Both the position numbers and the translations under genes were made by a program. The notes below the pieces were generated by a model that was given only the letters and a program-made list of their open reading frames with translations, made no database searches and was not told the origin of the DNA. This document shows positions 1 through 10,800 of a stretch of DNA of 64,000 nt, in pieces. The DNA is from Platycnemis pennipes (taxonomy: Eukaryota > Arthropoda > Insecta > Odonata > Platycnemididae), in assembly GCA_933228895.1 (NCBI GenBank), contig OW121853.1, positions 81,948,645 to 82,012,644 on the forward strand, read 5' to 3'. How positions within the stretch are numbered: the stretch's first letter is position 1; each line of letters begins with the position of its first letter.

Positions 1-1033
1 TGAAAGAACCTGACCTTATCTGACAAGAGAAGAAAACCTTTTCCCAAACTCTCAGAGATTCGCAAGTATCACTCAACCCCTCACTGATAAATAGCTCCAG
101 TAAAAGGGATTGGAAACTCGTAGACTATTTGGAATCCCTAAACGCCATTTCAGTATCACAACCACCCAGTCCTTCACTGCTTTGCCTCGAGAGACGCATC
201 GAGTTCCATATCCTGGTACCAGAGGAGAGGTATTTTTCGAGTTTTTAAAACTTCTCTAAACAGTTTCACAAGTCCAAAGGGATTTGTTTTCCTCCTCATG
301 CTCAATCTTTCTTTCTATGTTTACCCGCCGAAAAACCTTTCTCCCGGCCATTCTTCCTCATTCCTTTCTATCTAACCACGCCCGCCCTCGACCTCTCACT
401 TAATCATCACGCGCTAATCAGAGACATACCCATAGAATGGACGGCGGCCGTTATGAGAATCTGTAATCTGTGTCTCCCTGGATTGGAGGAGGCATTGGAA
501 AGGACCTTTCAACTTAATCTTTGCTGTAGTATCACGCCGCAGGAAAGGACCCCTCAGGATGATTCTGAATCAACTAGTAATTAAATAAATCATTTATTAC
601 TCTTATTCTAGTCAAATCGTAATTTTTGGCAAACTTGAATAGGCAAAGATATAAAAAAAATTATGTTGAGAGGAGGAGAAAAATAGAATTTGGTCACAAA
701 AGTTATTTTTAATGTATACTTTTGACATCATCGTGGTGGTACGAGGAAGGTATTTACAGATTTAAATGAATTCCCCTCAGGAGGTTAATATTAATTCCTT
801 AAAATATACAACTCGGCAATATGTACTGCGTGTTTGGTTGTAAAACTGAAACTCTCGCATTGATCAGGCCTCGAAGCATAGATCTCATCAGTACATTGAC
901 CAGCGGAACTTGTACTATTTATTCACGCGATTTATTTTACAACCGCGAGCTAACCTGTAGTAGAGTGTTGGGCAACTCATCAGCACCTAGAGACTATGTA
1001 CATAATTATAATTTCAATGACCCCCACTTGCCA
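1..1033. other. Gene-free stretch
   Basis: I see no coding exon, RNA gene or recognisable repeat here. Composition is mixed. A moderately GC-rich part (about 330-560) gives way to AT-rich DNA. Short open frames such as the 73-codon one at 821-1042 run into a tRNA-like repeat head and look like chance. Confidence 0.5.
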
Positions 1034-1035
1034 AC

Positions 1036-1100
1036 GAGGTAGTTCAGTGGGCAGAGCATTGGGCGGCTGCCTTGAGATATCGGGTTTGAGTCCGGAAGCG
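1036..1100 (+). repeat. tRNA-like SINE head
   Basis: The segment has an A-box-like block (TAGTTCAGTGGGCAGAGCAT) and, about 32 bases on, a B-box-like GGTTTGAGTCC. This is the spacing of an internal RNA polymerase III promoter. The flanks do not fold into a proper acceptor stem, so I read it as a SINE head or tRNA pseudogene rather than a working tRNA gene. The body downstream does not match the common SINE family of this window. Confidence 0.45.
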
Positions 1101-1739
1101 TATCCTTTCATCATGTCCAGCTTAGGTAAGCAGTATGTACACTAACTCCTGAGTTTCACATCTCCTTAAGAATCACAGGTGGTACTGGATAAGAAACTGG
1201 CCTCCCTTACCCTCATGACTAAATTTTACACTCCATTAGACTTAGAATATGGTATAGTATTTTGTTTCAGCAGATTTATGCTTGATCGAAATGAATTCGT
1301 ATCGTAAAAACAGGAAAATATTTAGAAATTCAACGTATAGCACCTCTTCAAAATACAAAGAAAATGGATAGAGAACAGATATATGGATAGAGCATGAAAT
1401 TGAAGAAGGCCACGTTTATTATGACCGTTTCGTTAGTGACAGTCTATGGCCAAATTTACTTCCTATCCTTGATTCTTAAAATTCTTAAAAAAAAAGGTTT
1501 TAGATGCCATATGATATTAACTGTCTGGGATAAACAAAAAGCTTCCCGAATGGCACTAATTGTAATGAGAATCTGTGGCGTAGGTAAAGAAAAAACAAGT
1601 CACAGAATGGAAGCGAGCAGGTGTGCAGTTGAGCAATGACGCGGGATCTCACGCCGTACATTTTATCACTGTGGTTTATTTCATTCCTCATGCAACATGA
1701 GAACTATAATTCAATAAAATAAAAATAGGAGTTCTTCAC
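1101..1739. other. Gene-free AT-rich stretch
   Basis: Nothing recognisable. Overlapping 60-80 codon frames on both strands between 1394 and 1691 have no family resemblance and no splice context. Confidence 0.5.
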
Positions 1740-2096
1740 GCTCTCAAACTCGTTTGCGTTTTCGCGAGCCGGAAGATGTTGAAAAAAATTTGTTGACCCG
1801 AAAAGATTAGGACCTCGAGGGTTGGCGACCTCTGAACCACAGCGGCTTATGCACGCCCGCTGACTTCCCCCAGCGGCGAGGCGAAAGCAACGCGTAACGC
1901 CACGGCCGAATTTCTCACGTCTCCGCAGTCTAATCCGCGACAGGTTGGAAATGATGTTTCTGTTGCGTACCGACTCCCTGCGCGGATGGGAGGAAGGGGG
2001 GGAGAGAGTGATCGGGTGGAACGATGCAGCCGACGACGTGATGGTTGAAGATGAAGGGCGGGGCAGAAAGATATAGGCGTCTAGAGATGTGATGAC
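1740..2096. other. GC/CpG-rich patch
   Basis: By eye this patch has far more CG dinucleotides than its AT-rich flanks. The minus-strand frame across it (1704-2141) is serine/arginine/proline-rich and low in complexity, as expected of chance translation of GC-rich DNA. It could be a regulatory element or an unmethylated island. No exon boundaries are visible. Confidence 0.35.
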
Positions 2097-2225
2097 TAAG
2101 AGTTGAAAGTTCACGTTCACTCCTGGTAGTCCAAAGTTCACGGGTTCGAATCCCGCCTCGGAAATGGATGTTGTGATTGTCTTCAGACAGTTTTACTTGA
2201 AGCAGTGAATAGCACTACTTGCAAC
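2097..2225 (+). repeat. tRNA-derived SINE, common family
   Basis: A B-box (GGGTTCGAATCCC, about 2142-2153) is followed by CCTCGGAAATGGATGTTGTG. This head-to-body junction recurs in this window near 16.6, 19.75, 23.29, 37.6 and 42.8 kb. The copy is truncated before the family's GTTGGAGCACC tail. Confidence 0.6.
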
Positions 2226-2321
2226 AGCGCCAAATGGCGAATTTACATAGACTAATGGGTGGAAATAGAAAATTATCTATTTTCACACAGTCACTCGTAC
2301 CTTTGTTACATTCCCATGCAA

Positions 2322-2543
2322 TCTACATCTACGCGATACCCTGTAAGCCACCGCGAGGGTGTGTGGCAGGGAATGAAGATCAAGCAATACGTTACTTTAC
2401 ACGATGCAATTTCGTAGGAGCGTCTCTCCGTGAATCAGGCTACACAAGGCGAGGGTGTGTGGCAGGGAATGAAGATCAAGGAATACGTTACTTTACACGA
2501 TACAATTTCGTAGGAGCATCTCTCCGTGAATCAGGCTACACAA
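2322..2543 (-). repeat. CR1-like LINE tail with 96-bp tandem duplication
   Basis: On the plus strand it begins ATCTACATCTACGCGATACC and continues CTGTAAGCCACCGCGAGGGTG. That is the reverse complement of the 3' end of the CR1-like copy ending at 39489. Part of the tail plus adjacent sequence is then duplicated in tandem: units 2353-2448 and 2449-2543, period 96, differing at only a few positions. Because 96 is divisible by three, the frame at 2219-2557 translates as two near-identical 32-residue blocks. This is a by-product of the duplication and not a repeat protein. Confidence 0.7.
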
Positions 2544-2599
2544 CGACTAGCATTTAAACAACGTTAAACAGCGTATATATAAGTTTTAAGTTGTATTTA

Positions 2600-3489
2600 C
2601 TATTAGTCATTTACTGTTTAATAATCTGGATGCATCTTTTTGGGCTTTGCACTGGGTAAGGATTAAGATCGGCGGCGTTTCAAGGAGCAAGTCGCTCATT
2701 TTGTCACGCTCTGAGAAAGACGAATTCGCAGATCCTACTTCCTTTAACACTCCGTCAGGTGCTGAGCACTGGACACTTATTGAATGCACAAAAGTTTTCG
2801 CCAACACGTTCGGGTGCAGCACGATGGATTTAAGATTTCTGGTGGATTGAAATCCACCCTGGGAGATAACCCTGGTAGATGCAGTTGGCGTTTTCAACCA
2901 AAAACCACTCGCCTCATTAAGAAAAAAAAAAAAATTAAGAGCAGGACAAAATAATGTTTTACGCAACTTCATATTCCGTTTGGTTATGGAGAGAAGTATT
3001 GGAGGAAGACAAATAAGAAGAAAACACAAGAAATGAGGTTCTCTAGAGGAAGGGAGGCTAAGATAAACGATAAACGTCACAGAACACTAGGCTAGTGCAG
3101 GGCTCCTAGGCAACTCTAGGCATAGAAAGGGACCCTAGCCAAGTGCATGAAGGAAATATGAGTAAAATTTCATTTGGAAGGTGAGATTGTATGGTTGTGA
3201 AACTTGTCTTTGAGATCGACGGATGACCGTAGCTTGGAGGCTTTTGTGATTTGGGTTTGGAGGAGAAGGTAGGTTGGGTAGGTAGGAATACGAACGAAAA
3301 AGTGTTAGCTCTGGTAGGTGAGGAGAAGAAGCTCTTTAGAGAAACTTGAAGGAGGGAGAATAAGTGGATAGAGGAAGTTCTGTAGGACAATAGAAATTTG
3401 AAAACTGTGATTGAGGAATATGTAAGATGGGGATGCTGAACAACATGGGGGTATTATAAACTACACTGAGAGTTTAAGAGGTTTATAAA
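2600..3489. other. Unassigned stretch
   Basis: A 157-codon minus-strand frame (2607-3080) and a 67-codon plus-strand frame (2647-2850) overlap here. Neither resembles a family I know. The plus-strand part around 2640-2860 has the look of decayed coding sequence, but I cannot name a source. A poly-A run sits near 2924-2935. Confidence 0.3.
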
Positions 3490-3499
3490 ATAGGACATT

Positions 3500-3660
3500 A
3501 GTAGTGCAGTGTACTCCCAGCTTGGCTTCCGACAGGTTCTGACCTGTTTCACCTTGCTCTCCCCGTTGATGATTGCCTAGACAATCGAAAAACTGGTTTC
3601 GGAGTCATCTTTTTTTCCATCATCAATTTGGCAATTGGATTTCCCAGTCTTCGGACATTT
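3500..3660 (+). mobile_element. Penelope-like tail candidate with hammerhead-like core
   Basis: TTGATGA (3566-3572) is followed by a small stem (GATTG 3571-3575 with CAATC 3582-3586) and then GAAA (3587-3590) and ACTGGTTTCGG. The order GATGA, hairpin, GAAA matches the hammerhead-type motif that Penelope-like retroelements are known to carry in their terminal repeats. The stem overlaps the core and there is no open frame alongside, so this would be a solitary, decayed tail. The assignment rests on motif order only. Confidence 0.3.
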
Positions 3661-5999
3661 TCAATCTTAGGACTGATGACAAAGGATGGCGAATGGTGAG
3701 AAAATCTGAAATATGAGGTTTAATTGTTTTCTCGGAAACCAGTTACCAGGATAGCCACAACATGCCGGATCAGTATAGAATACAAACCATAAATGCACAA
3801 TAAAGAACGGATGCTAAGTGAGAATTTCAAACACGGAGATGGTTTTATGTCGATTCGCGGGGACAGGACATGTCCGCAGAGAGAGGTCGCTATGACACCG
3901 AGACGACAGCGCTCTCTCGCGCACCTAACTCCTGAAGCACCTAACTCTATACCTAACACCTAACTCCTAAGCTGAAAAAATACCGCGTAAGTGTGAATGT
4001 GCCACGCTCTCTTGACTAATCGCCACTTCCTCACGGTATGTACAGAGCACTGGGATATTCGATGGAGGCATGTCATTAGGGGTTACCTGAGCAGTTTACG
4101 AGCCGAGGCTGGTAGCTGAGTTATTTCCTTCTTGAAAGATAAAGGCAAACTCAGGTTTCTTCAACGAGTTAAAAGTGTGGTTTTCCTTTTTATCATGTTG
4201 TTGTTTTTGTTAACACTGTGAATTCTCACTGATTGAAATTATATACGACCCCGTTGTTGCAAATGACTTTGTATTTCGGAGTTACACTTCACAAAAAAAC
4301 TATTACCTACTACGCGGCATAAATTACTGTGAATCAATATGCGTTCATTGTCAAAGCGAAATTTTATTTACTCTTCACTCTCGCATGATGAATCACAAAA
4401 CGCAGAAAATTATTATCTCACATTAGAAACATTTCGGATATTAACCCTCGCCATTCCATTGTCAAAGATAATGACTACCTTTGTATACATCATTAAATCA
4501 CTTTTCATATAATAATAAGAGCCAAGAGAGTAAGGAGTAAATTGAGAGAAGGAATCGAACAATTTAATCGCGTAGCCTTGGCGCGCGCTAAGAAAATCGA
4601 TTGTGTGAAAATTGAAAGGTGGGTTAGGGGCGGGCGCGGATGAAAGGTTGAGGTACACATTCGGGGGTCAAGAGGTTACCCAGGGAATGAGGTTGCCCAT
4701 AAACTTAATAAACTTTGTTATTGGGCGGACATGAGTGCTAAATCGTGAGGGGTAGCCAGGGTTTAGGTCACGGAAGGCAAAAAGTCAACGAAACTGTTTG
4801 ATCTCACCAAACGATAGGAGAATTAATGTGATGGGGTGACTAACGTTATAATAATTCCAGCCCACGTTGAACCGAATGAATAAGGCATATGGTCAGTCCA
4901 TAATATATATTCCGTAAAGGTTTACGGGGTGAAATCCTAATATTAATATCATTTCATTTAACATTCTTTTAGAACGAAATGGCACTCTAATCAAGACGAA
5001 GGAGAAAAGGTACCTATATTTTATAGACAAGAAACAGTTGTTATTTCTGAATGAAGAAAATTCTTTTCCAATTTAATCATTTCGTGAATTTACAATAATC
5101 CCTCAAAACATTTTGTTCAGTTAAATTTAACTTTAAAATGTCCCATACAAGAGTCCAAAATGTGTTAAATTTATGAAGTGTTTCTTAGTAACTGAACAAA
5201 CTAATTAATGAAATATATTTAGAGAAACTGATGGTTTTTCCGGGAAAATGGTAGCATAGAATGTTAAGAGTTTGAAAATTACAGTGATACCACCTAAGAA
5301 ATTGTCAAAAATTAGGAAATGAAAAGGTTATCAAAAAATAAATTGTTTTGATAACCTACAGAAGGAAATTTCTGCTTTTATTATGTATTGTAAAAAGAAA
5401 AAGAATGGGCCTAAAATATTCTCACGATTTTAAATAACATATGAAATTAAGTAATAGCATGAATGAAACAAACAAGATGAGTACTTCTGGAACGGTTTAA
5501 ATAAGCAATAAATCATTTCTGAAGTAAAAAAATCCAGATTAGTAATGACATTCGGTTTAGTTCAGTTCTAATCTGCAACTTATCTATTTTCACACAAATG
5601 GTAAAAACGGTCTTTACTGTGGCTATCAGAAATTTCTAAAGTCATTCCGGTTGTTGAAACGAAGAGGCTTTTGACGATTAAACTGTTAAAACCTGTCACT
5701 CATCAACTCTTATGTAAAAAAATACTGATGCTGCAGACTAATGCTCGTAATTCTTTACGCAATCGAAATATCAAGAGATATATTAAAGAAAAAAATCAAT
5801 TGTGATGTCATTCCGTTTGATTTCATAAGAGCCTCTAATTATCGGTTGAGTGGGTCAGTCTGACAACCCTCACCATTGAAAAGACTGCGCTCAAAGTGAA
5901 ATTAGCATCTCTCTCGTAGTGGGAGCGAACTCAATGGTGTGTGGCATGCCCTCCGGCAGATGAGCAGAAAAGGGCGAGGCGAGGATTCGAGTGAGAGTC
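3661..5999. other. Gene-free AT-rich stretch
   Basis: Nothing recognisable apart from the perfect hairpin at 5325-5357. All frames are short and lack family resemblance. Confidence 0.5.
5325..5357. repeat. Perfect 12-bp hairpin
   Basis: The arms AGGTTATCAAAA (5325-5336) and TTTTGATAACCT (5346-5357) are exact inverted copies around a 9-base loop. This could be a solo terminal repeat pair of a tiny MITE remnant or simply a chance hairpin in AT-rich DNA. Confidence 0.5.
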
Positions 6000-6300
6000 G
6001 CGAATTGACGAAAATGGAGGACGGACGAACGCCTTGAGACGTCCCAGTTATGAAACATCACTTAACGCCGTGGTGAATACAAACACGAAGAGCACACATC
6101 TCTCCTCTCTCTTTCTAAAATCGGAAGAAGAACATGAAAATAAAACGCGTCTGGACTGTCTGAAGGTGGAGCCCAAAGAGCTGAGACGTTCTTGAGGGCA
6201 CCGTGCCAAAATGTTTCCTTAGCCCAAAGAGAACGGGTTATATTCCATTTCAAATGAGTTGGCAGATGGGAAGGCGTGGAGAATTCGGCTGTTCTCGTCA
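6000..6300. other. Moderately GC-rich patch
   Basis: Richer in GC and CG than the flanks. The minus-strand frame 6062-6253 is not recognisable. No splice sites or promoter motifs stand out. Confidence 0.25.
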
Positions 6301-9300
6301 GACCCTGCTGACTCTAGCATGAGAGGGGAAAATATTTATGTGGTATGAGAGGTATGAACGCCAGGAAGGCCTAGCCATATGTATTCTAACACTTGGTTTT
6401 AAGTTATTACTATATTTACTATCTCATGATCGATCGTGATGTAGAGTTAGTTACTGTCTTTACGCGCGCTGAAGGGTATTGTTTTTCGTGATGTTTATGG
6501 CCACTTAGTTTAGTGACATTTCAAATGTAGATAGCTCTCGTTATTGGGGCAATTCCCAAACCTTGGATAATATCGTATTTATTATTGGGTTATTATTTTT
6601 TGTGTGATCTGAGATTTTTTAGAATTAGAAAAAAATGTCAATTTCAACCCAGATTTGTGGTTGGTGGTGTTGAAGAATCCCGAAGAAACAGACTTTCCCA
6701 TCGGTTGAGGTCGCACCAAGGGTGAATACTACTATTTGGATCTTACCTATCGCTCGATCGTGATAGACACCGACACCGACAAAAAACCTAAATTTTCGGT
6801 AAGTTAATTAAGCTTACAGCAGTGGTTGACGGTATAGCTAACCTATTAATTTCTTTACACTTGTAGGGTTGAGCCTGCGTCGTTCTTCAAGTTACAAAGA
6901 AACCTCATGATTTTTTATTTTAATTCACGTGTTTATTCCATTTTTTTATTACCATCCTGAAATTTTCAATTATTTACAAATTAAGCTATACACAGTAATA
7001 ATCCTATTGGAGGCAGTAATTTCGAGTTCGTGCAAAGAAATGGAATCCATTGGGTAGTTTGATGTGACGCCTTTGAGGGCTCTCAGGGTTGCGATCTGTG
7101 GAGTGTCAGGTAAGCACACGCAGGTAGGGAACAAGAGATAAATATTGTTGCAGCAGCAGATGCAGGGACAAGGAAGCATTGTTTCCATGGAAAAATTTGC
7201 AAAATTCACGATCATAAATATTCATTATTAATGGCCAGGTTTTGGAGAGTGTTTCCCAGCAGCAACGTTGCCCAATCGTTGGAGTGCCGGAATAAGAGAC
7301 CAGAAAACAGTTTTGTTAGTGATTACACAACATAAGCATTTTAACTTAGCACATAGATAAAAATACAGAGCGCTCAGTATTTGAATATCATAAGTTGTTA
7401 TCAACCTAGCTTTAGGTAATGAAGTCCGGGCAACGAATAAAGAGAGATTCCTCGACATCATCCCATGGGTCCTCGGTTGGAATGAAGTGAAGGGGAAAAG
7501 TTTCGTTCTTACCCATTGCGGTACAATCCTGTCCGCCGTACAACTAATAGTCTAATAAGACTAGGAGTTATATTTTAAATGCATAAAAGGTAGGTGTTTA
7601 AAAAAGAACACGCTCGTAGAAACATCATAATTCCGTCACTAAAGTCGCAGAATATTTTTTCCTAGCTCTCTCTCTACAAACAGGATAAGATATGAAGACG
7701 AGATAATCCTTGGACATGATTTATTTACTGAACATCAGGAATGGTACTTCTTGAAGAGTTTAGGCCATTATAATGACACAGAGGGCGGATGTGACGTCTT
7801 CTTTCATTTTTTGGGATGACTAATCATTGCGAGCAAAGAAAGGATGGAAAGAGTTGTGAAAAACCAGGTGGCATCAGTTGCTTAAGCTGTAATAAAATGC
7901 CTCTGGGCAGCTATATTTTATTTTGACAGTTTGCTCATCGGTTAGATATGCTGCCTACTTTCTGTAAGCCATTTAATTGGGGCTTGGTGTTCCACTTTGA
8001 ATTACCGTAACTTCATGCAATCGAATCGAGAACCTCATCGCGGGAAGTCGGTGTCAGCAAGACATGAAAGGAAAAAGCAGGAAGGTAAAAACCCACCGGC
8101 GGTTGAAACCGGTTAGTCGTTGGCTCCCTTTTTTAGGTAATACTAGTATCCGTGCGATAATTTCCTCAGACGATGATGTCTTTTTAAGATAAAAATTCAA
8201 TACAATATAAACAGTTTTGGGTTGTGTTACATCACTTATTTTAAAGAAAATTACTATTGTTTACCAATTGCTTCAGAATTTTCGAACGGTAAACGGTAAT
8301 TGGACTAAAAAAAGGATTATTAATTCTAATGATAAAGCCGGCACTGACTAAATTTACTTCCTAACGCCATTTTAAGGGTTGATAAGTCCCATTCAGCGGA
8401 TGGTTCAGGGGATGACTACTCAAGTTGAACAATATCAATTTGGCTGAACTGGCAAAAGAACAATAGTTCTAAATGATCATTCACATTAGCGTATGAACGG
8501 GCGAAAACGTTGATATCATTCCATGCAGTAGGAGTAACCTACATTATTATTAATTGGTTCTGAAATCCTTTTCCCCAGTTGCAGCATTATGCTTCTAAAG
8601 TAACTGCTAATGGAGAAAAACCCGATGCATTCACATGCGCAACTTTAGCATAATTCGCTAAAAGATCCAGAGATTAATTCTTCTACAAAAGGAAACGGTA
8701 CCCTTCCATAAGCTCCCCTTTAGCATGGGATCAATATGTCATTGTCAGGCTGTTTCGTAAATTTACTCTTACTAAATTCTTGTCAACTAATTTACTTAAT
8801 GTGGGTAAAAATGTTGACTCCAAATGAGGCTTGCCATTTCAACACACATCGATTCCAAATATGACTATATGCTATTAACAATACGAATATTACAAACAAC
8901 CGTCAACTACCGTTTCACATGAGTACGCTCCGAGGATGAAGCTTGATTTCTCGAGGTTTACAGAAGAAATAGAAGGAATTTTTTTCCAGAACTTGTTCAA
9001 CTCGGAACCTATAGGTACATGTTGTAATTTATACAAGATCGATAGTAAATTACATGAAAATCACGTGGATTAATCAATCGAGGATGATAATGTGAACATT
9101 CAACTTCTGGACCGAAAGAAATGCATCAATGATTTTTACTAATAATTTTGTTTCGATTTTAGCTCATTTAAACCCCGGATATCTCTCAGTTTTTTCTCTT
9201 TTTTCAATAAATTTATCTCTATCGTATTCCCACCTATCCTTTGTAGAGGTAATAAAAGCCATCACTCGACTTCCCTTAATGATCACCCTACAAATACTAC

Positions 9301-9611
9301 AACCGAAGCCTAAAAAATGATTCTACAAACATAACAGTATCCTTCTTTGGAAATATAATCAATCTGAGTCTTTGTAGCTACAGCTACACTAGGTGCTTCT
9401 AAAAAAATTCAGTTCAATGAAAATCAAAAAAGTGATCGATAGTTTTCCAACGCTTACAGTTTTATCGCTTTCTAGAGAATAAGAAAAAAGGAAATAGGAA
9501 ATGCCGAAATGTAAATGAGGTGAATAAAAAAAGAGAACAGGTAGAAATGGTTACAATTTCTTGAAATATATAGAAAAAGCATACCACTCAATCTGACACA
9601 TACTATTATTA
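6301..9611. other. Gene-free AT-rich stretch
   Basis: No repeat family, RNA gene or coding exon that I can support. Frames of 63-81 codons (6970-7215, 7228-7461, 9129-9320) have no recognisable content. Confidence 0.5.
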
Positions 9612-9720
9612 ACCGAGAGGTAAAAGAGACATCGGCAGATCAAGAAAACGGTGGTTGGACCCCGTGAAGACGGAATATGCAGGAGCCTATGCCTCTAAGT
9701 GGAGAAGAAGAAGTTTTCTA
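9612..9720 (+). mobile_element. LINE C-terminal scrap
   Basis: Translation around 9619-9675 gives RGKRDIGRSRKRWLDPVKTE. It resembles the basic GRPRKRW.D segment found at the C-terminal end of many non-LTR retrotransposon reverse-transcriptase ORFs. The frame stays open to 9900 but loses any resemblance after about 9720. No catalytic RT motif is present, and the element is truncated on both sides. It is not obviously the same family as the other LINEs here. Confidence 0.35.
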
Positions 9721-10079
9721 CTAGTAGGGGTAGGTTACCTTGTAGCATCACTAATCAAATTTTCATTTAATTCATCTATCTGCTCCATCCTGACGCTATT
9801 TCCATCTTCAAATCGACGTATTCCTTACCCTTCTTCATACTGCACATGGTATTTTTCATTTCTCCTCCACATCCTCACTCAACCAAAAATTCTACCTTAG
9901 ATAACAACCATAAGGTATCCGTTCCATCCACCTACTGTTCCATCTTCTGATCTCTTACGGAAAATTTCTTTCCTCCTAAACCATGTTTGGCACCTTATCA
10001 TAAATAATGAATGTATATACAAGATTGACTTATAGTAAAGTGGGAAAAAAATTGAAAGAGATACTTGGCAAAAAAGGAC

Positions 10080-10800
10080 GGAAGATTCCACGCAAGAGTG
10101 GTTTTATGTGGAACCCGGAACAAGCCAATTTGGAAGCGGAGGAAACGGGATCGCTCGTCACCGAACGCACTAGAATCGCGAGCCGAGCGGATTCAATTGG
10201 TTCCGGACGGTCTCCCCTTCGGCCAGGCCATCTCAGACGCACGGGACCCATGAATATTAAAGCCGTTGGTGTGCGCTCCGGATGCCCAAGGTAAAAGCGT
10301 AAATAATGGAGAGCGAAATGGGATGCAGTTCCCGCGAGATCTTTCTCCCTCCACACCATGGGAAAACTGACTTTACATAATTGATACATTTGCACCGCTG
10401 TGCTCATTTCACCATCACATTCCCCGCCTCTCAACCCCTTCCCACCCCTCTCCCACCCCCTTCCTAACTCATCCCGACCGCTCTCCCATCGTCGCCGGTG
10501 GTTCTTTTCGAGGAGCATTTCCGCTCTTTGTCAAGGCCTCTCGCGCTGTTTGCATAATAACCAGAGGCCGTGGTGGCGAGGGAAGAAGGGTTTCGCATCG
10601 CGTTTCGAGGAACGGTTCATCCGACTCGACTTCCCATGCGACGAGAGGCGAGTCCTTCTTTTAAAATTGCGGAGATTTGTTTCCCGTAAAAACAACCGGA
10701 CTCGCCCGACGCGATTCTCGTGTCAGATACGAATCATTATGAAATTAAAAACGCGACGACACGGATGGTGGGACCGAAAACGGGAAAAATGGTGACTTGA
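10080..10800. other. GC/CpG-rich patch
   Basis: A long patch dense in CG dinucleotides and CCTC/GAGG runs. Overlapping frames on both strands (131 codons at 10400-10795 plus, 162 codons at 10030-10518 minus) cancel each other as coding evidence and look like low-stop chance frames. A regulatory or unmethylated island is possible. Confidence 0.35.

Noticed and set aside
1036..1100. Possible true tRNA gene
   Set aside because: A- and B-boxes are present, but no acceptor stem or proper anticodon arm can be formed. A SINE head or pseudogene is more likely.
2219..2557. Plus-strand frame with two 32-residue repeats, seemingly a repeat protein
   Set aside because: The repeats come from a 96-bp tandem duplication of a LINE tail on the opposite strand.
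2607..3080. 157-codon minus-strand frame
   Set aside because: No recognisable family, poly-Phe from a poly-A run, and a competing plus-strand frame. I kept only a note of an unassigned stretch.
10030..10518. 162-codon minus-strand frame
   Set aside because: Low-complexity Gly/Arg-rich product in a CpG-rich patch, with equally long frames on the other strand.
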